From contig UEGQ01000019.1 of assembly GCA_900466005.1 (NCBI GenBank), forward strand, positions 44,973 to 84,759: a stretch of 39,787 bases of DNA, in the 5' to 3' direction. Below are positions 15,800-24,827 of the stretch, piece by piece. Numbering within the stretch: position 1 is the first letter of the stretch; each line of letters opens with the position of its first letter. This DNA is from Hyphomicrobiales bacterium. Its GTDB lineage: Bacteria > Pseudomonadota > Alphaproteobacteria > Rhizobiales > Rhizobiaceae. The notes below the pieces were generated by a model, which ran no database searches, was not told the DNA's origin, and worked only from the letters and a program-made list of their open reading frames with translations. The translations under genes were made by a program, and so were the position numbers.

Positions 15800-16978
15800 T
15801 TAACGAGAGGCGACGGTGATGTGGCTCGAAAGATGGAAGGACGGCGGGAGGACCGGCGTACCGCCCTCGACGACCTGAAGCGCGGCCTCGGCGAGCCGGT
15901 GCGCGAGACCGAAACTGACCTTGAAACCGCCCGTCAGTGCGATCACGTTGCGGTGGTCGGGATGCTCTCCCACCATCGGGTCGCGGTCGATCGCCTTCGG
16001 CCGCAAACCGGCCCAACGCTCGACCACCTCGGCGTTTTCGAGCACCGGAGCGAGGAGGCGCGCACGCGCGACGACCTCGTCCAGTTGCGCGTCGGTCGAG
16101 AAGGAATCGCCAAAGCGGTTCTCGCTGGTGCTGCCGACGGCGACACGCCCGCCCTCGTGCGGAACGACATAGAGACCATCGAGATAGAGAAGCGGCAAGT
16201 CGGGATCGACATCGGCTTGAAGCAAGGCAGCCTGCCCTTTCACCGGTTGGCCGAGCGGGCGGGGAAGCGGTGCGCCGAGCGCCTCCAGGATCGGGAACGA
16301 CCGGTATCCGGCCGCGACGATCGCATGCCCGAAAGCCACGTCCTCTCCGCTGGAGAGGGTTGCAACGCCGCGGGCGGCGTCCAGACGGTCGAGGCCGGCA
16401 CGTTCGCGAATTCGCACATGCCGTGCGGAACGCAGGAAAGCCCCGAGAAGAGCGGAAACGCGGCGCGGAAAGACATGCGCGGCCAGTGTGTCGAAAACCA
16501 GGCCCGATGCGGCGTGCTGGACGGCCGGCCAGCCGTTTCCGCAGGGCGATGCGTCACGCACGCTCCAGGCGAAACTGCGGTCGCCCGCAATCCAGCGCAC
16601 GCCGGCCTCCTTCTCGTGCTTCTCGGCGATCACCCGCAAATGCGGCTTCGGCAGCGGGATCAGCCGGCCGCTGCGCCGATAGCCCGCCGAAACACCCGTC
16701 TCACGCTCGAGGCGACCAATCTCCTCCTCCAGCGAGACGAGCGCCTCGAACTGAAACTGCTTCTTGTCGGACCAGTTGTCCGGCATATGCGGCATCAGCG
16801 CGCCCATGAGGCCGCCACTCGCGCCGTGCCCGATCTCGCCGCTGTCGATCAGCAGGGTATCGATGCCGCAGCGCTCGGCCCGGACGGCCGCCCAGAGGCC
16901 CATGACGCCGCCGCCGACAATCAGGAGGCCGACGCGCGATTGACCCGCGCGGACATGAGCAGTATCGGCTACGTGCAT
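15800..16978 (-). CDS. FAD-dependent oxidoreductase (DAO family), possible MnmC oxidoreductase half
   Basis: The 392-residue flavoprotein opens with the dinucleotide-binding motif IVGGGVMGLWAAVRAE, continues with GASGGLMGALMPHMP, and ends with a VVERWAGLRPKAIDRDPM / TGGFKVSFGLAHR segment typical of glycine oxidase/DAO enzymes. MnmC's C-terminal half is a DAO-family oxidoreductase that removes the carboxymethyl group from cmnm5U34 in tRNA. The adjacent divergent gene encodes the matching methyltransferase. I therefore suggest it supplies the oxidoreductase half; another amine substrate is possible. Its ATG at 16978 overlaps that of mnmD in a shared CATG. Confidence 0.8.
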   Translation of the reverse strand: MHVADTAHVRAGQSRVGLLIVGGGVMGLWAAVRAERCGIDTLLIDSGEIGHGASGGLMGALMPHMPDNWSDKKQFQFEALVSLEEEIGRLERETGVSAGYRRSGRLIPLPKPHLRVIAEKHEKEAGVRWIAGDRSFAWSVRDASPCGNGWPAVQHAASGLVFDTLAAHVFPRRVSALLGAFLRSARHVRIRERAGLDRLDAARGVATLSSGEDVAFGHAIVAAGYRSFPILEALGAPLPRPLGQPVKGQAALLQADVDPDLPLLYLDGLYVVPHEGGRVAVGSTSENRFGDSFSTDAQLDEVVARARLLAPVLENAEVVERWAGLRPKAIDRDPMVGEHPDHRNVIALTGGFKVSFGLAHRLAEAALQVVEGGTPVLPPSFHLSSHITVASR

Positions 16979-17708
16979 GACAGGATCCAGTTCGACACCG
17001 ACGGCCGGCGACAGCGGCACGCTCTTGTGGCACGAGGGCGATATGCCCTATTCGGCCGCCTTTGGCGATCACTTTTATTGCCAGACGGACGGCCGGCTCG
17101 AATGCGGCCATGTCTTCCTGTCGGGCAACGGGCTGCCGGCGCGCTGGGAGACGGACGGGCTCTTCCGGATCGGCGAACTCGGCTTCGGCACCGGCCTCAA
17201 CGCCTGCGAGACCTGGCGGCAGTGGAAGCTCACCCGCAGGCCGGGCGGCGTACTGCACTTCGTCTCCTTCGAGCTTTATCCGATGTCGACAAACGATCTT
17301 TCGCGCGCGCTCTCCCGCTGGCCGGAAATCGAAGCCGAGCGCGAGATGCTGACGGCGCTCTGGCCGTCGGAGCCCGGCGGCATCATCGACCTCACACTTG
17401 ACGAGGCGACCCGGCTGACGGTCGTCTGCGGCGACGCACTCGCGTCCGTCTCGACCACCGAACTCGCCTTCGACGCCTGGTACCTCGATGGCTTTGCGCC
17501 CTCCCGCAACAGCGCCATGTGGTCCACCGAACTGATGAATGCCGTGGTCTCGAAAACCGTGGATAGCGGCACTTTCGCGACCTATGCGGCGGCGGGCTTC
17601 GTCAGGCGAAACCTGATCGCCGCGGGCTTCGAGGTCGAGCGGCGAAAGGGCTTCGCCGGCAAGCGGGAAATGCTCTGCGGCCTGAAGCCGGCCCGTTCAG
17701 GCGCCTGA
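16977..17708 (+). CDS. mnmD: tRNA 5-methylaminomethyl-2-thiouridine methyltransferase MnmD
   Basis: The 243-residue protein resembles the methyltransferase half of MnmC. It contains DMPYSAAFGDHFYC, GHVFLSGNGLPARW, the SAM motif IGELGFGTGLN near residue 65, and the signature FDAWYLDGFAPSRNSAMW near residue 165. It would methylate nm5s2U34 to mnm5s2U34 of certain tRNAs. As a stand-alone enzyme it lacks the fused FAD half, which may be the gene read in the other direction. It overlaps the hybrid kinase gene tail to tail by 12 nt. Confidence 0.9.
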   Translation: MTGSSSTPTAGDSGTLLWHEGDMPYSAAFGDHFYCQTDGRLECGHVFLSGNGLPARWETDGLFRIGELGFGTGLNACETWRQWKLTRRPGGVLHFVSFELYPMSTNDLSRALSRWPEIEAEREMLTALWPSEPGGIIDLTLDEATRLTVVCGDALASVSTTELAFDAWYLDGFAPSRNSAMWSTELMNAVVSKTVDSGTFATYAAAGFVRRNLIAAGFEVERRKGFAGKREMLCGLKPARSGA

Positions 17709-20700
17709 AACGGCAGCCTTGGTTCCGTCCCGGGACCCCGCGAGCCAGCGCCCCATCTTGGCGGCGAGTTGTTCCGGTCCGACCGGCTTTGAGAGATAGT
17801 CGTCCATACCCGCGCCAAGACAGATGTCACGGTCGCTGTCGAGCGCGTGGGCGGTGACGCCGATGATCGGGACGTGCCGGCCGTCTCCCGCTGCCCTCTC
17901 GCGCTCGCGGATCGTCTGCGTCGCCTGAAGGCCGTTCATGACCGGCATCGAGACATCCATCAGGATGAGACGCGGGCAATGCCGCTCCCAGGCGTCCACG
18001 GCGGCCTGGCCGTCGGTGACGATGGCGAAGCTCAGGCCGGCGGCCTGCAGGATCTGGGTGAAGACGATCTGGTTGACCTCGTTGTCCTCCGCCACCAGGA
18101 TCTCGTAGCCAATGGCGGCAACACCGGCTTCCTTCTCCGCCTCACCGGCGGGCAAGGCACCTGACAAATCCGAAAGGGCGGACGTTGCCTCCGAGGCAGG
18201 ATTGCCATGGCGCAGGCGCGCCGCGCGCATCACGTCGATGATCGCATTCCGCAGGAGATTGCTGCGCGCCGGCTTCATCAGATGGGCATCGACCTTCAAC
18301 TGGGCAAAGGCGTGTTCGTCGCCAACCGCATCCATCGATGTGAGGAAGATGATCGCCACATCGCCGAAGCGCACGTCTTCGCGAATCCTGCGCGCCAGAT
18401 CGACACCGCTCATGCCCGGCATCTGATCGTCGATGATCAGGGCATCGACAGTCACACCGACGCGGAATGCCTCCTCGAGGATCGCGAAGGCGGCCGGGCC
18501 GCCATCGACGGCCAGGCCATCGAAACCCCAGCCGACGAGCTGTTCGGCAAGAATGTTCCGGTTGAGGGCGTTGTCGTCGACGACGAGCACCCGCGCACCC
18601 TCGACGTTCGGAGGCAGTGCGCGATGCTGGTGGCGGTTGCCTGCCGTCTTGAACGGCAGCCGGACCGTGAAAACCGAACCTCGCCCGAGTTCGCTGTCGA
18701 CCTCGATGCTGCCCCCGAAGAGCCCGACGAGGCCGGCGGTGATCGCCAGTCCGAGCCCGGTCCCTTCGTGCCGGCGGGTCGAGGATGCGTCGGCCTGCGA
18801 GAACTTCTCGAAGATCGTTCGCCTCTTGTCTTCCGGAATACCGATGCCGGTGTCCTCGATCCTCACTGTCATCATGACCTCGCCGTCTGCGGCGGGCTCG
18901 CACGAAAGGGCGACGAGCACATGCCCCTTCTCGGTGAACTTGATGGCGTTGCCGACCAGATTGGTGACGATCTGTCGGAACCGCCCGGCATCGCCGATGA
19001 TCAGATGGCGGGCGGCATCTCCCTCCACGACAAGTTCGATGTCCTTTTCTGCGGCCGCGGTAGAAAGCAGCGTCGCCACGTCTTCGACCGCGTCGATCGG
19101 ATCGAACGCCATCTTGCGCAACTGCATCTGCCCGGCGTCGATCTTCGAGAAATCGAGAATGTCGTTGATGATGGTCAGCAAGGCCTTGCCGGATTTCACG
19201 ATGATATCGACGAAGGTCTTCTGGCGGGTGTCGAGATTGGAGCCGGCGAGAAGCTCCGCCATGCCGAGCACGCCGTTCATCGGCGTGCGGATTTCATGGC
19301 TCATGTTGGCCAGGAATTCCGACTTCGCCCGGTCTGCCGCTTCGCTCCGCGCGAGCAAGACCGTGAGCTCATGCTCGCGCTTCTTCATCTCCGTTATGTC
19401 CGAATAGACGAGCATCCAGTGTCCGCGGCTGCTCACCGTCGCATCGACCTGGACCCAGGTCCGGCCGTCGGCGAGGAAGACCTCGGAGAATCCCTTCTGC
19501 GCCTCGATCTTCTTCTGCCACGTGCCGAGCCGTTCCATCGGATCGGCGCCGAAATCCCCCCGCCGGGCGCAATAAGCGAAGGAGGCATGCCAGCTCTGGC
19601 CCGGCTCCACAAGCCGCGCCGGGACGTTCAGGATTCGCGCGAGTGCCTCGTTCGACTGCAGGATCACGCCGTCCTCGACGAAGGCGAGGCCCTGCGACAT
19701 GACCCGCGTTGCATCGTGCATGAACTGGCCGAGTTGTTCGAGCTTGGCCTTCGCCTCGCTAATTTCGCGTTCCTTTTTCCGCACCTCGGTGAGATCGGCA
19801 TAGGTCAGCAGAACACGGTCGCCATTTAGCCGCGTGGCGGTGCTCAGCACGTATTTTCCGTCGGCATAGGCCAGCTCGTGGGTCACCGACCCGCGAAGTT
19901 CGGCGAACGCCGCGACGCGCTGCCGGTAGCCCTCCTCGAAGTCGACCTCTGGCCAGCTCCACCCCTTCCTCTGATTGAGCTCGCAGTAGTAGCGAAACGA
20001 CCTGCCCTCGAGCGGCGTGCCTTCGGGCCAGGCCCAGATCGTAGCGCATTGCTCGTTGGCGAATTCGACGTTGAAGTCACGATCGATGACTGCAACGCCG
20101 ACCGGCATGATTCGGAAGACGCTGACGAGGTCGTCGTAGAGCTTCTCCGTTCGTGCCTGAGCTTCCAGCAATTGTTGCTCGCGCGCCTTGAGCAGTGTCA
20201 CGTCAGAAATGGAGCCGACGAGATAGGGCTTCTGGTCGGGCGTGATGATCCGGTTCATCCGGGTTATGACGGCCGCCGGACGACCGTCCGGAAGGGTCAC
20301 GTCCGCGGCGCGCTCGATCAAGGCGCCGGTCCGCAGCACCTCGACATTGTCCTTGTGGAACTCCGCGCCGAGTTCCGGAAACATCTGCTCCTCGTCGAGC
20401 CCGTACACACTCTCCAACGCGCACTGATGCATCTCTTCGTAAGCCTTGTTGGCAAAGATGAAGCGATGTTCCTGGTCGCGAATGAACACGGGAACCGGCA
20501 GCTGTTCGATCGTCGTGCGGTAAAGGACGCTTTCCTGCTCGCGCCTGTGCAGGGTCGTCACGTCCGAGTAGGTAACGAGGATCTTGCCGCTTTCCAGATG
20601 CTGGGCCACGACCGACAGCACCAGTCCCCACGTCGTCTCGAATTGCGCAGTGCCGCCCTGCGTCTTGTCGTTCAGGATCTGCGCGAGCCGACGGGCATAG

Positions 20701-21335
20701 AAGGTTTCGAAATCCTCCTCCCCGCTCTGGTAGACACCCCGGCAGTAGTTGCTACGGACGAAATCCCGGTAGCTCATGCCAACGAGACGCTCTGGTCGAT
20801 CGGCCCCGAGCATGGCGCCGAGAGCATCGTTGAAGTATTCGATGACGAGCTCGTTGCTGAGCAACAGGACACCGACCGGCAGGAAGCGTAGCAGGCTTTC
20901 GACGTGACGATCCAGGGAGGCCACGCCCCCTTTCGCCTCCGGCACAGATGTCGGTGGCACGACGGTGACCGCCTGGCCCGAGATATCGCTCGCCTCGGCT
21001 CCCTCGGCGAAAAGATAGGAGCGGCCATCCTCGTTCGAGAATCGCTCGACTGTCAGGCGGTACGGGCGTCCAGCGCAGTCGGAGACCAGAACCACCTCGT
21101 CTTCCCCGAAGACGATCGCCCGCCGCTCGCGGTCGTCACGTCCTCCGGCGTCCGCACGATCGAAGAGTTCACGATCGGTCTTGCCCACAAAATTCTCGGG
21201 ATGGAGGCCGAAGAGCCGCGCATAGGCCTCGTTGACCGCAGCGTAGCGTAGCTCGCTGTCCTTGATGCATGCGGGATCGGACAGATCGGAGATCTTGCTG
21301 CACGCCCTTTCCAGCAAATCACTCGCATACGTCAT
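17697..21335 (-). CDS. Soluble hybrid histidine kinase with five PAS and two receiver domains
   Basis: The 1212-residue protein has no membrane span. Five PAS-like sensor domains (about residues 10-110, 145-260, 270-385, 405-520 and 540-650) precede a HisKA domain with phospho-acceptor His680 in MSHEIRTPMNG. An HATPase domain (about 780-895) and two receivers with phospho-acceptors Asp969 (DDQMPGMSG) and Asp1127 (DVSMPVMNG) follow. There is no C-terminal HPt domain, so a separate phosphotransferase must act downstream. ATG 21335 is chosen because the longer opening to 21692 would overlap the WYL gene. Signal and target are unknown; cytosolic redox or ligand sensing by the PAS array is likely. 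Confidence 0.9.
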   Translation of the reverse strand: MTYASDLLERACSKISDLSDPACIKDSELRYAAVNEAYARLFGLHPENFVGKTDRELFDRADAGGRDDRERRAIVFGEDEVVLVSDCAGRPYRLTVERFSNEDGRSYLFAEGAEASDISGQAVTVVPPTSVPEAKGGVASLDRHVESLLRFLPVGVLLLSNELVIEYFNDALGAMLGADRPERLVGMSYRDFVRSNYCRGVYQSGEEDFETFYARRLAQILNDKTQGGTAQFETTWGLVLSVVAQHLESGKILVTYSDVTTLHRREQESVLYRTTIEQLPVPVFIRDQEHRFIFANKAYEEMHQCALESVYGLDEEQMFPELGAEFHKDNVEVLRTGALIERAADVTLPDGRPAAVITRMNRIITPDQKPYLVGSISDVTLLKAREQQLLEAQARTEKLYDDLVSVFRIMPVGVAVIDRDFNVEFANEQCATIWAWPEGTPLEGRSFRYYCELNQRKGWSWPEVDFEEGYRQRVAAFAELRGSVTHELAYADGKYVLSTATRLNGDRVLLTYADLTEVRKKEREISEAKAKLEQLGQFMHDATRVMSQGLAFVEDGVILQSNEALARILNVPARLVEPGQSWHASFAYCARRGDFGADPMERLGTWQKKIEAQKGFSEVFLADGRTWVQVDATVSSRGHWMLVYSDITEMKKREHELTVLLARSEAADRAKSEFLANMSHEIRTPMNGVLGMAELLAGSNLDTRQKTFVDIIVKSGKALLTIINDILDFSKIDAGQMQLRKMAFDPIDAVEDVATLLSTAAAEKDIELVVEGDAARHLIIGDAGRFRQIVTNLVGNAIKFTEKGHVLVALSCEPAADGEVMMTVRIEDTGIGIPEDKRRTIFEKFSQADASSTRRHEGTGLGLAITAGLVGLFGGSIEVDSELGRGSVFTVRLPFKTAGNRHQHRALPPNVEGARVLVVDDNALNRNILAEQLVGWGFDGLAVDGGPAAFAILEEAFRVGVTVDALIIDDQMPGMSGVDLARRIREDVRFGDVAIIFLTSMDAVGDEHAFAQLKVDAHLMKPARSNLLRNAIIDVMRAARLRHGNPASEATSALSDLSGALPAGEAEKEAGVAAIGYEILVAEDNEVNQIVFTQILQAAGLSFAIVTDGQAAVDAWERHCPRLILMDVSMPVMNGLQATQTIRERERAAGDGRHVPIIGVTAHALDSDRDICLGAGMDDYLSKPVGPEQLAAKMGRWLAGSRDGTKAAVSGA

Positions 21336-21564
21336 CGCCCATCCCCCGAAGCGAAGATGCCGATCAATGGTAAAAGGTCCGTCACCAGGCCACCCGAACG
21401 GTCGGCGCGCACATCGGGATGTGCGCTCATTGTCGACGGGGCAGGAAAGGACGAGAAAAAGGGCAAGAGAATCAGGACCGGAGAACGGGTTCAGGGCGAA
21501 GTGTCGACGAAGATGCGCCGCAAGACTTGCCCCAGCCTGAAAGCCGCGCGATCGGCCGCCCCCT

Positions 21565-22245
21565 TCAACCGGCAACGCGGTCCAGATAGCGTTCGAAACT
21601 CCGCTCCTCGTCGGCCGGAAAGGTTTCGTCGAGCAGGATCGCGCCTTCGACACGGTCGAGACGGAAGTCTCGGAAGCCGTCGCGCAGTTCACACCAGGCC
21701 GTCAGAAGCCACAGATTTCCGAAGGCGCTGAGGCCGAGCGGCCGCACGACGCGCCGGGTCACCGCTCCGGAGAGACTGTGATAGCCGATCTCGATCTTGC
21801 GGCGGGCGGAGATCGCCTTGCGGACGAGATCGAAGGAGGCCGGTAGCGTCCCCTGGCTGCCGCTGCGAAATGCCCGCAACGGCGCCCGCCGCAACCTCTC
21901 GACGTGCCCCCTCGGCAGCGAGGCCTCGAGCTTTTCCAGCGCCTCGCGCGCCGCGCGGCCGAGGGAATCATTGCCGAGCATCTGTACCGCCCGCACGCCG
22001 AAGGCGAGCGCCTCCAGTTGCTCGAAGGTGAAGACCAGCGGCGGTGCGTCGAAATCCTCCCGCAGCAGGTAACCGACGCCTGGCTCGCCGTCGATCGGCG
22101 CGCCCGATCCGACCAGATGCTCCATGTCGCGGTAGATCGTGCGCCTGGAGACTTCCATCGCCTCGGCGATCTCGGCGGCGGTCATCGCCCGGCCCGTGGC
22201 GCGCATCAGCTGGATGATTCGGAAAAGGCGATCGGCTGGACGCAT
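21565..22245 (-). CDS. WYL-domain transcriptional regulator (YafY family)
   Basis: The 226-residue regulator has an N-terminal helix-turn-helix (RLFRIIQLMRATGRAMTAAEIAEAMEVSRRT, about residues 6-45) and a C-terminal WYL domain. The WYL part includes FGNLWLLTAWCELRDGFRDFRLDRV, with WLLTAWC at the WYL position. WYL domains bind ligands or nucleotides and often repress a neighbouring gene. The divergent 94-residue monooxygenase-like gene starts 106 nt away and is the obvious candidate target. The region between its stop and the hybrid kinase start (21336-21564) holds nothing I recognise. Confidence 0.87.
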   Translation of the reverse strand: MRPADRLFRIIQLMRATGRAMTAAEIAEAMEVSRRTIYRDMEHLVGSGAPIDGEPGVGYLLREDFDAPPLVFTFEQLEALAFGVRAVQMLGNDSLGRAAREALEKLEASLPRGHVERLRRAPLRAFRSGSQGTLPASFDLVRKAISARRKIEIGYHSLSGAVTRRVVRPLGLSAFGNLWLLTAWCELRDGFRDFRLDRVEGAILLDETFPADEERSFERYLDRVAG

Positions 22246-22351
22246 GAATCTGCACTCGGCTGAGAGATTGTGGCCACAAGGCTGTCAGCAGCACTGTGCT
22301 TAAACCTCGCCATCCGGTCAACCGGCCGGCAGTCAAGACAAGGAGCACGAC

Positions 22352-22636
22352 ATGGAAAAAGCATACGAACTGGTGGTCTACGACGTCGCGGACCGGGAGA
22401 GCGCCATCGCGGCGCGGGAAAGCATCAAGGCGGTTCTCTCCACCTTCCCCGGCTATCTTGGCTGGAGGACGCTTGCCGCCGCCGACGGCAGCGCCAAGCT
22501 CGCCGACGTGGTGACATGGCGCTCGCTCGAAGAGGCGAAATCGGCGGCAAAGAAGGTCGAAAGCGACCCGGCCTTCGCGCCGTTCATGGCACATGTCGCC
22601 GGAATCAACCTGATGGGGCATTTTTCCGAGGTCTGA
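22352..22636 (+). CDS. Small dimeric alpha-beta barrel protein (antibiotic monooxygenase-like)
   Basis: The 94-residue protein (VVYDVADRESAIAARESI then GYLGWRTLAA...WRSLEEAKSAAKKVESDPAFAPF) has the length and beta-alpha-beta pattern of ABM/dimeric ferredoxin-like domains. AAGGAG precedes the ATG by 7 nt. It is divergent from the WYL regulator, a frequent pairing in which the regulator controls a small detoxification or stress enzyme. No catalytic residue can be fixed by eye, so the fold assignment is tentative. Confidence 0.7.
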   Translation: MEKAYELVVYDVADRESAIAARESIKAVLSTFPGYLGWRTLAAADGSAKLADVVTWRSLEEAKSAAKKVESDPAFAPFMAHVAGINLMGHFSEV

Positions 22637-22653
22637 ACTCCGGAAAAGAACAT

Positions 22654-22690
22654 CCGGCGCCAGGTGAAGGCCTGCCGCCGGTCTTCTTTC
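22654..22690 (+). terminator. Probable terminator after the 22352 gene
   Basis: CCGGCGcCAGG (22654-22664) pairs with CCTGcCGCCGG (22671-22681) with one mismatch, loop TGAAGG, then TCTTCTTTC. It lies 18 nt after the stop codon and close to the 3' end of the convergent cytochrome gene. Confidence 0.6.
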
Positions 22691-23261
22691 ACTCGGCTCT
22701 TTTCCAGCCGGTAACCATGGCGCGCACGAGGTTCTCCTTGTGCTCCAGACTGGCGAGAACGACGCCGCAGATGTGGAGAGCAACCAGCGCGAGCGTCGCG
22801 TAGACGAATATCTCGTGTGCTTCCTCGACCCACTCGACGCCCCAGAAGGTGTCGGTGGTCATCATGTAGCCGCTCGTGGCAATTCCCGAGATCATCAGGA
22901 GAAGAGCCACCACCATGGCGCCGCCGGCCGGATTGTGGCCGATGTAGCGCTTGGCACGCATGCGGGCGGTGTCGAGAAGGAACGACAGCACCGTGAACGG
23001 GCTGTAGACGAAGCTCGAAAACCGGGCATGGTGGCTACCGAAGAGCCCCCACAGCACCCTGAACGCGATCAGTCCGGCGATCACGTAACCGGAAATGATG
23101 TGGGCCGATTTCCACTCGTCCCCGGTCAGGTACGAAAAGGTGAAGAAGCCGACCAGCGACCAGTGGAACAACCGCACCAGCGGGTCCCAGACTTTCACCA
23201 CCGCCGGCCGCGAATCGCGGCCGGAGGCAGTGCCGGGCATTTTCCGCACGGCTTCGTTCAT
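22689..23261 (-). CDS. Cytochrome b561 domain membrane protein
   Basis: The 190-residue protein has four hydrophobic helices (around 33-50, 53-73, 108-133 and 150-172) and the b561/Ni-hydrogenase cytochrome b pattern VKVWDPLVRLFHWSLV. Further conserved His are found in SAHIISGYV and EEAHEIFVYATLALVALHI, which are likely b-type haem ligands. It would carry electrons within the inner membrane. Its ATG overlaps the PepSY gene stop (TGATG) on the same strand, so the two are translated together. PepSY plus b561 is a recurrent pair in proteobacteria. Confidence 0.9.
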   Translation of the reverse strand: MNEAVRKMPGTASGRDSRPAVVKVWDPLVRLFHWSLVGFFTFSYLTGDEWKSAHIISGYVIAGLIAFRVLWGLFGSHHARFSSFVYSPFTVLSFLLDTARMRAKRYIGHNPAGGAMVVALLLMISGIATSGYMMTTDTFWGVEWVEEAHEIFVYATLALVALHICGVVLASLEHKENLVRAMVTGWKRAE

Positions 23262-23536
23262 CAGTCGGCTCCGGCAGTGCCGGCCTGCTCACCGGTTTCC
23301 GGGTTGTAGAGGGCTTCAACCTTGCCGCCCTTGGCGTCGATGCCATAGACTTCGTAGCAGCCGTTCTCGACCTTGATCTTGCGGACTTCCATGCCTTCGC
23401 CGGTCAGCTTTGCCTTCAGGGCGTCCTCGGCCATCCACTTGTCCTTCGCAACGTCGCAGGAGGTGCTTTCTTCCGCGTGAGCAACGGCGCCGAGGGCGGA
23501 AAGAGCGAAGATCGAAGCGATAAAGGTTTTTTTCAT
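23261..23536 (-). CDS. Periplasmic PepSY-domain protein
   Basis: The 91-residue product begins with a clear signal peptide (MKKTFIASIFALSALGAVAHAEES, cleavage after AHA). The mature part has a single PepSY-like domain: WMAEDALKAKLTGEGMEVRKIKVENGCYEVYGIDAKGG split over about 45 residues, and a C-terminal acidic tail. AAGGA 8 nt upstream supports ATG 23536, not the TTG 18 bases earlier. It overlaps the cytochrome b561 gene, and the two might act as an electron-transfer or sensing pair. It is divergent from a second PepSY gene. Confidence 0.85.
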   Translation of the reverse strand: MKKTFIASIFALSALGAVAHAEESTSCDVAKDKWMAEDALKAKLTGEGMEVRKIKVENGCYEVYGIDAKGGKVEALYNPETGEQAGTAGAD

Positions 23537-23670
23537 GGGAACATCCTTTTGCAACCGGCCGCAGCACCATTGCCGCCGACCGTTGAGGCGGAACCTAGTC
23601 GGCCGATGCTGATCGATGACTGACAGCGATTGTCAGCGAAATGTCAGCTTCACGGTGTTACATCGCCCCC

Positions 23671-24162
23671 ATGAGTAAGAGACTTGGAGACTGGCTGTCG
23701 CGACTCTCGCTCGCGGGGCTGGTCGTCACGGTTCTGCTGGCGTCGGTTCCGCACGTGTATGCGGACGACGACGGTCACGATGATGGGCACGAGAGCTCAG
23801 ACAGCGATTCTGACGACGGCGGCGATGACGACGGCGGCGATGATGACGGCGGCGGCGGCGGTGGTGGTAGCGGTGGCGGCAGTGGCTCGAGCGGGAGAAG
23901 CGGCGGCAGCTCCTCATCCGGTGACCACGACGACAGCCGCGACCGTATCCAGAAGGCGGTCGCCCTCGGCAAGATGAAGTCTCTGGCGACGCTCCAGAAA
24001 ATCCTCCGCCAGCGTGTCAGCGGCGACATCGTATCCGTCGAGCTCCTCCGCCGGGGCCGGCGCCCCGTGTACGAGTTCCGCGTGCTGAAACCGAACGGTC
24101 GGGTCGTCGAAGTCAATATAGACGCCGCGACCGGCAGCATACTCCATATCGAGAATAACTGA
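23671..24162 (+). CDS. Exported PepSY-domain protein with Asp/Gly/Ser-rich linker
   Basis: The 163-residue product has an N-terminal hydrophobic signal (LAGLVVTVLLASVPHVYAD). A low-complexity segment of about 60 residues, dominated by Asp, Gly and Ser with a few His, follows. The C-terminal PepSY domain (about residues 100-160) ends VNIDAATGSILHIENN. The acidic stretch could bind metal ions such as calcium or iron. The stop overlaps the start of the response regulator (TGATG), so it is part of a PepSY-RR-HK operon and may modulate the kinase from the periplasm. No good ribosome site is visible before ATG 23671; ATG 23641 is an alternative. Confidence 0.8.
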   Translation: MSKRLGDWLSRLSLAGLVVTVLLASVPHVYADDDGHDDGHESSDSDSDDGGDDDGGDDDGGGGGGGSGGGSGSSGRSGGSSSSGDHDDSRDRIQKAVALGKMKSLATLQKILRQRVSGDIVSVELLRRGRRPVYEFRVLKPNGRVVEVNIDAATGSILHIENN

Positions 24163-24827
24163 TGCGTCTCCTGCTCGTCGAAGATGACCGGCTCATCGCC
24201 CGGAACGTGATCGCCCATCTGGAGCGCGAAGGTTTCGTCGTGACCCATGAAACCGACGGCGAATGCGGCTGGTTCACCGGAGATTCGGAGGAGTTCACCG
24301 CCGTGGTGCTCGACCTCGGCCTGCCCGGCATGGACGGGCTTTCGGTCCTCAGGCGCTGGCGAAGCGGTGGAAGGGGAATGCCCGTCCTGATCCTCACCGC
24401 CCGAGGCAACTGGCAAGAGCGTGTCGAAGGCATCGACGCCGGCGCCGACGACTACCTCACCAAACCCTTCCAGATCCCGGAGCTTCTTGCACGCCTGCGC
24501 GCCATCATCCGCCGCAGTTGCGGTCAGTCGACGCCGATCATGCTCATCGGCAGCATCGAGATCGACCCCAGGACCAAGTCCGTCAAGCGCGAGGGATTGC
24601 CGGTGAGCCTGACGCCGCTCGAATACCGCTGTCTGGTCCACCTGGCACACAACCGCCAGCGCAACGTCTCGCAGGCGGAGCTCACCGAACAGCTCTACGC
24701 ACAGGACTTCGAACGGGAGAGCAATTCGGTCGAAGTGCTGATCGGCCGCCTGCGCCGCAAGCTCGGACGCGAAATCATCGAGACCAGGCGTGGCTATGGC
24801 TATCGCATCGCCGGAGATGACGGCTGA
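24162..24827 (+). CDS. OmpR/PhoB-family response regulator
   Basis: The 221-residue regulator has an N-terminal receiver with acidic pocket Glu7-Asp8-Asp9 and phospho-acceptor Asp51 in VVLDLGLPGMDG, and conserved Lys in TKPF. A C-terminal winged helix follows, ending SVEVLIGRLRRKLG..ETRRGYGYRI. Its start overlaps the PepSY stop by one base, and its stop overlaps the kinase start (TGATG), showing tight coupling. The organisation resembles rhizobial FeuPQ, where a small periplasmic protein modulates the kinase; I do not claim orthology. Confidence 0.93.
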   Translation: MRLLLVEDDRLIARNVIAHLEREGFVVTHETDGECGWFTGDSEEFTAVVLDLGLPGMDGLSVLRRWRSGGRGMPVLILTARGNWQERVEGIDAGADDYLTKPFQIPELLARLRAIIRRSCGQSTPIMLIGSIEIDPRTKSVKREGLPVSLTPLEYRCLVHLAHNRQRNVSQAELTEQLYAQDFERESNSVEVLIGRLRRKLGREIIETRRGYGYRIAGDDG

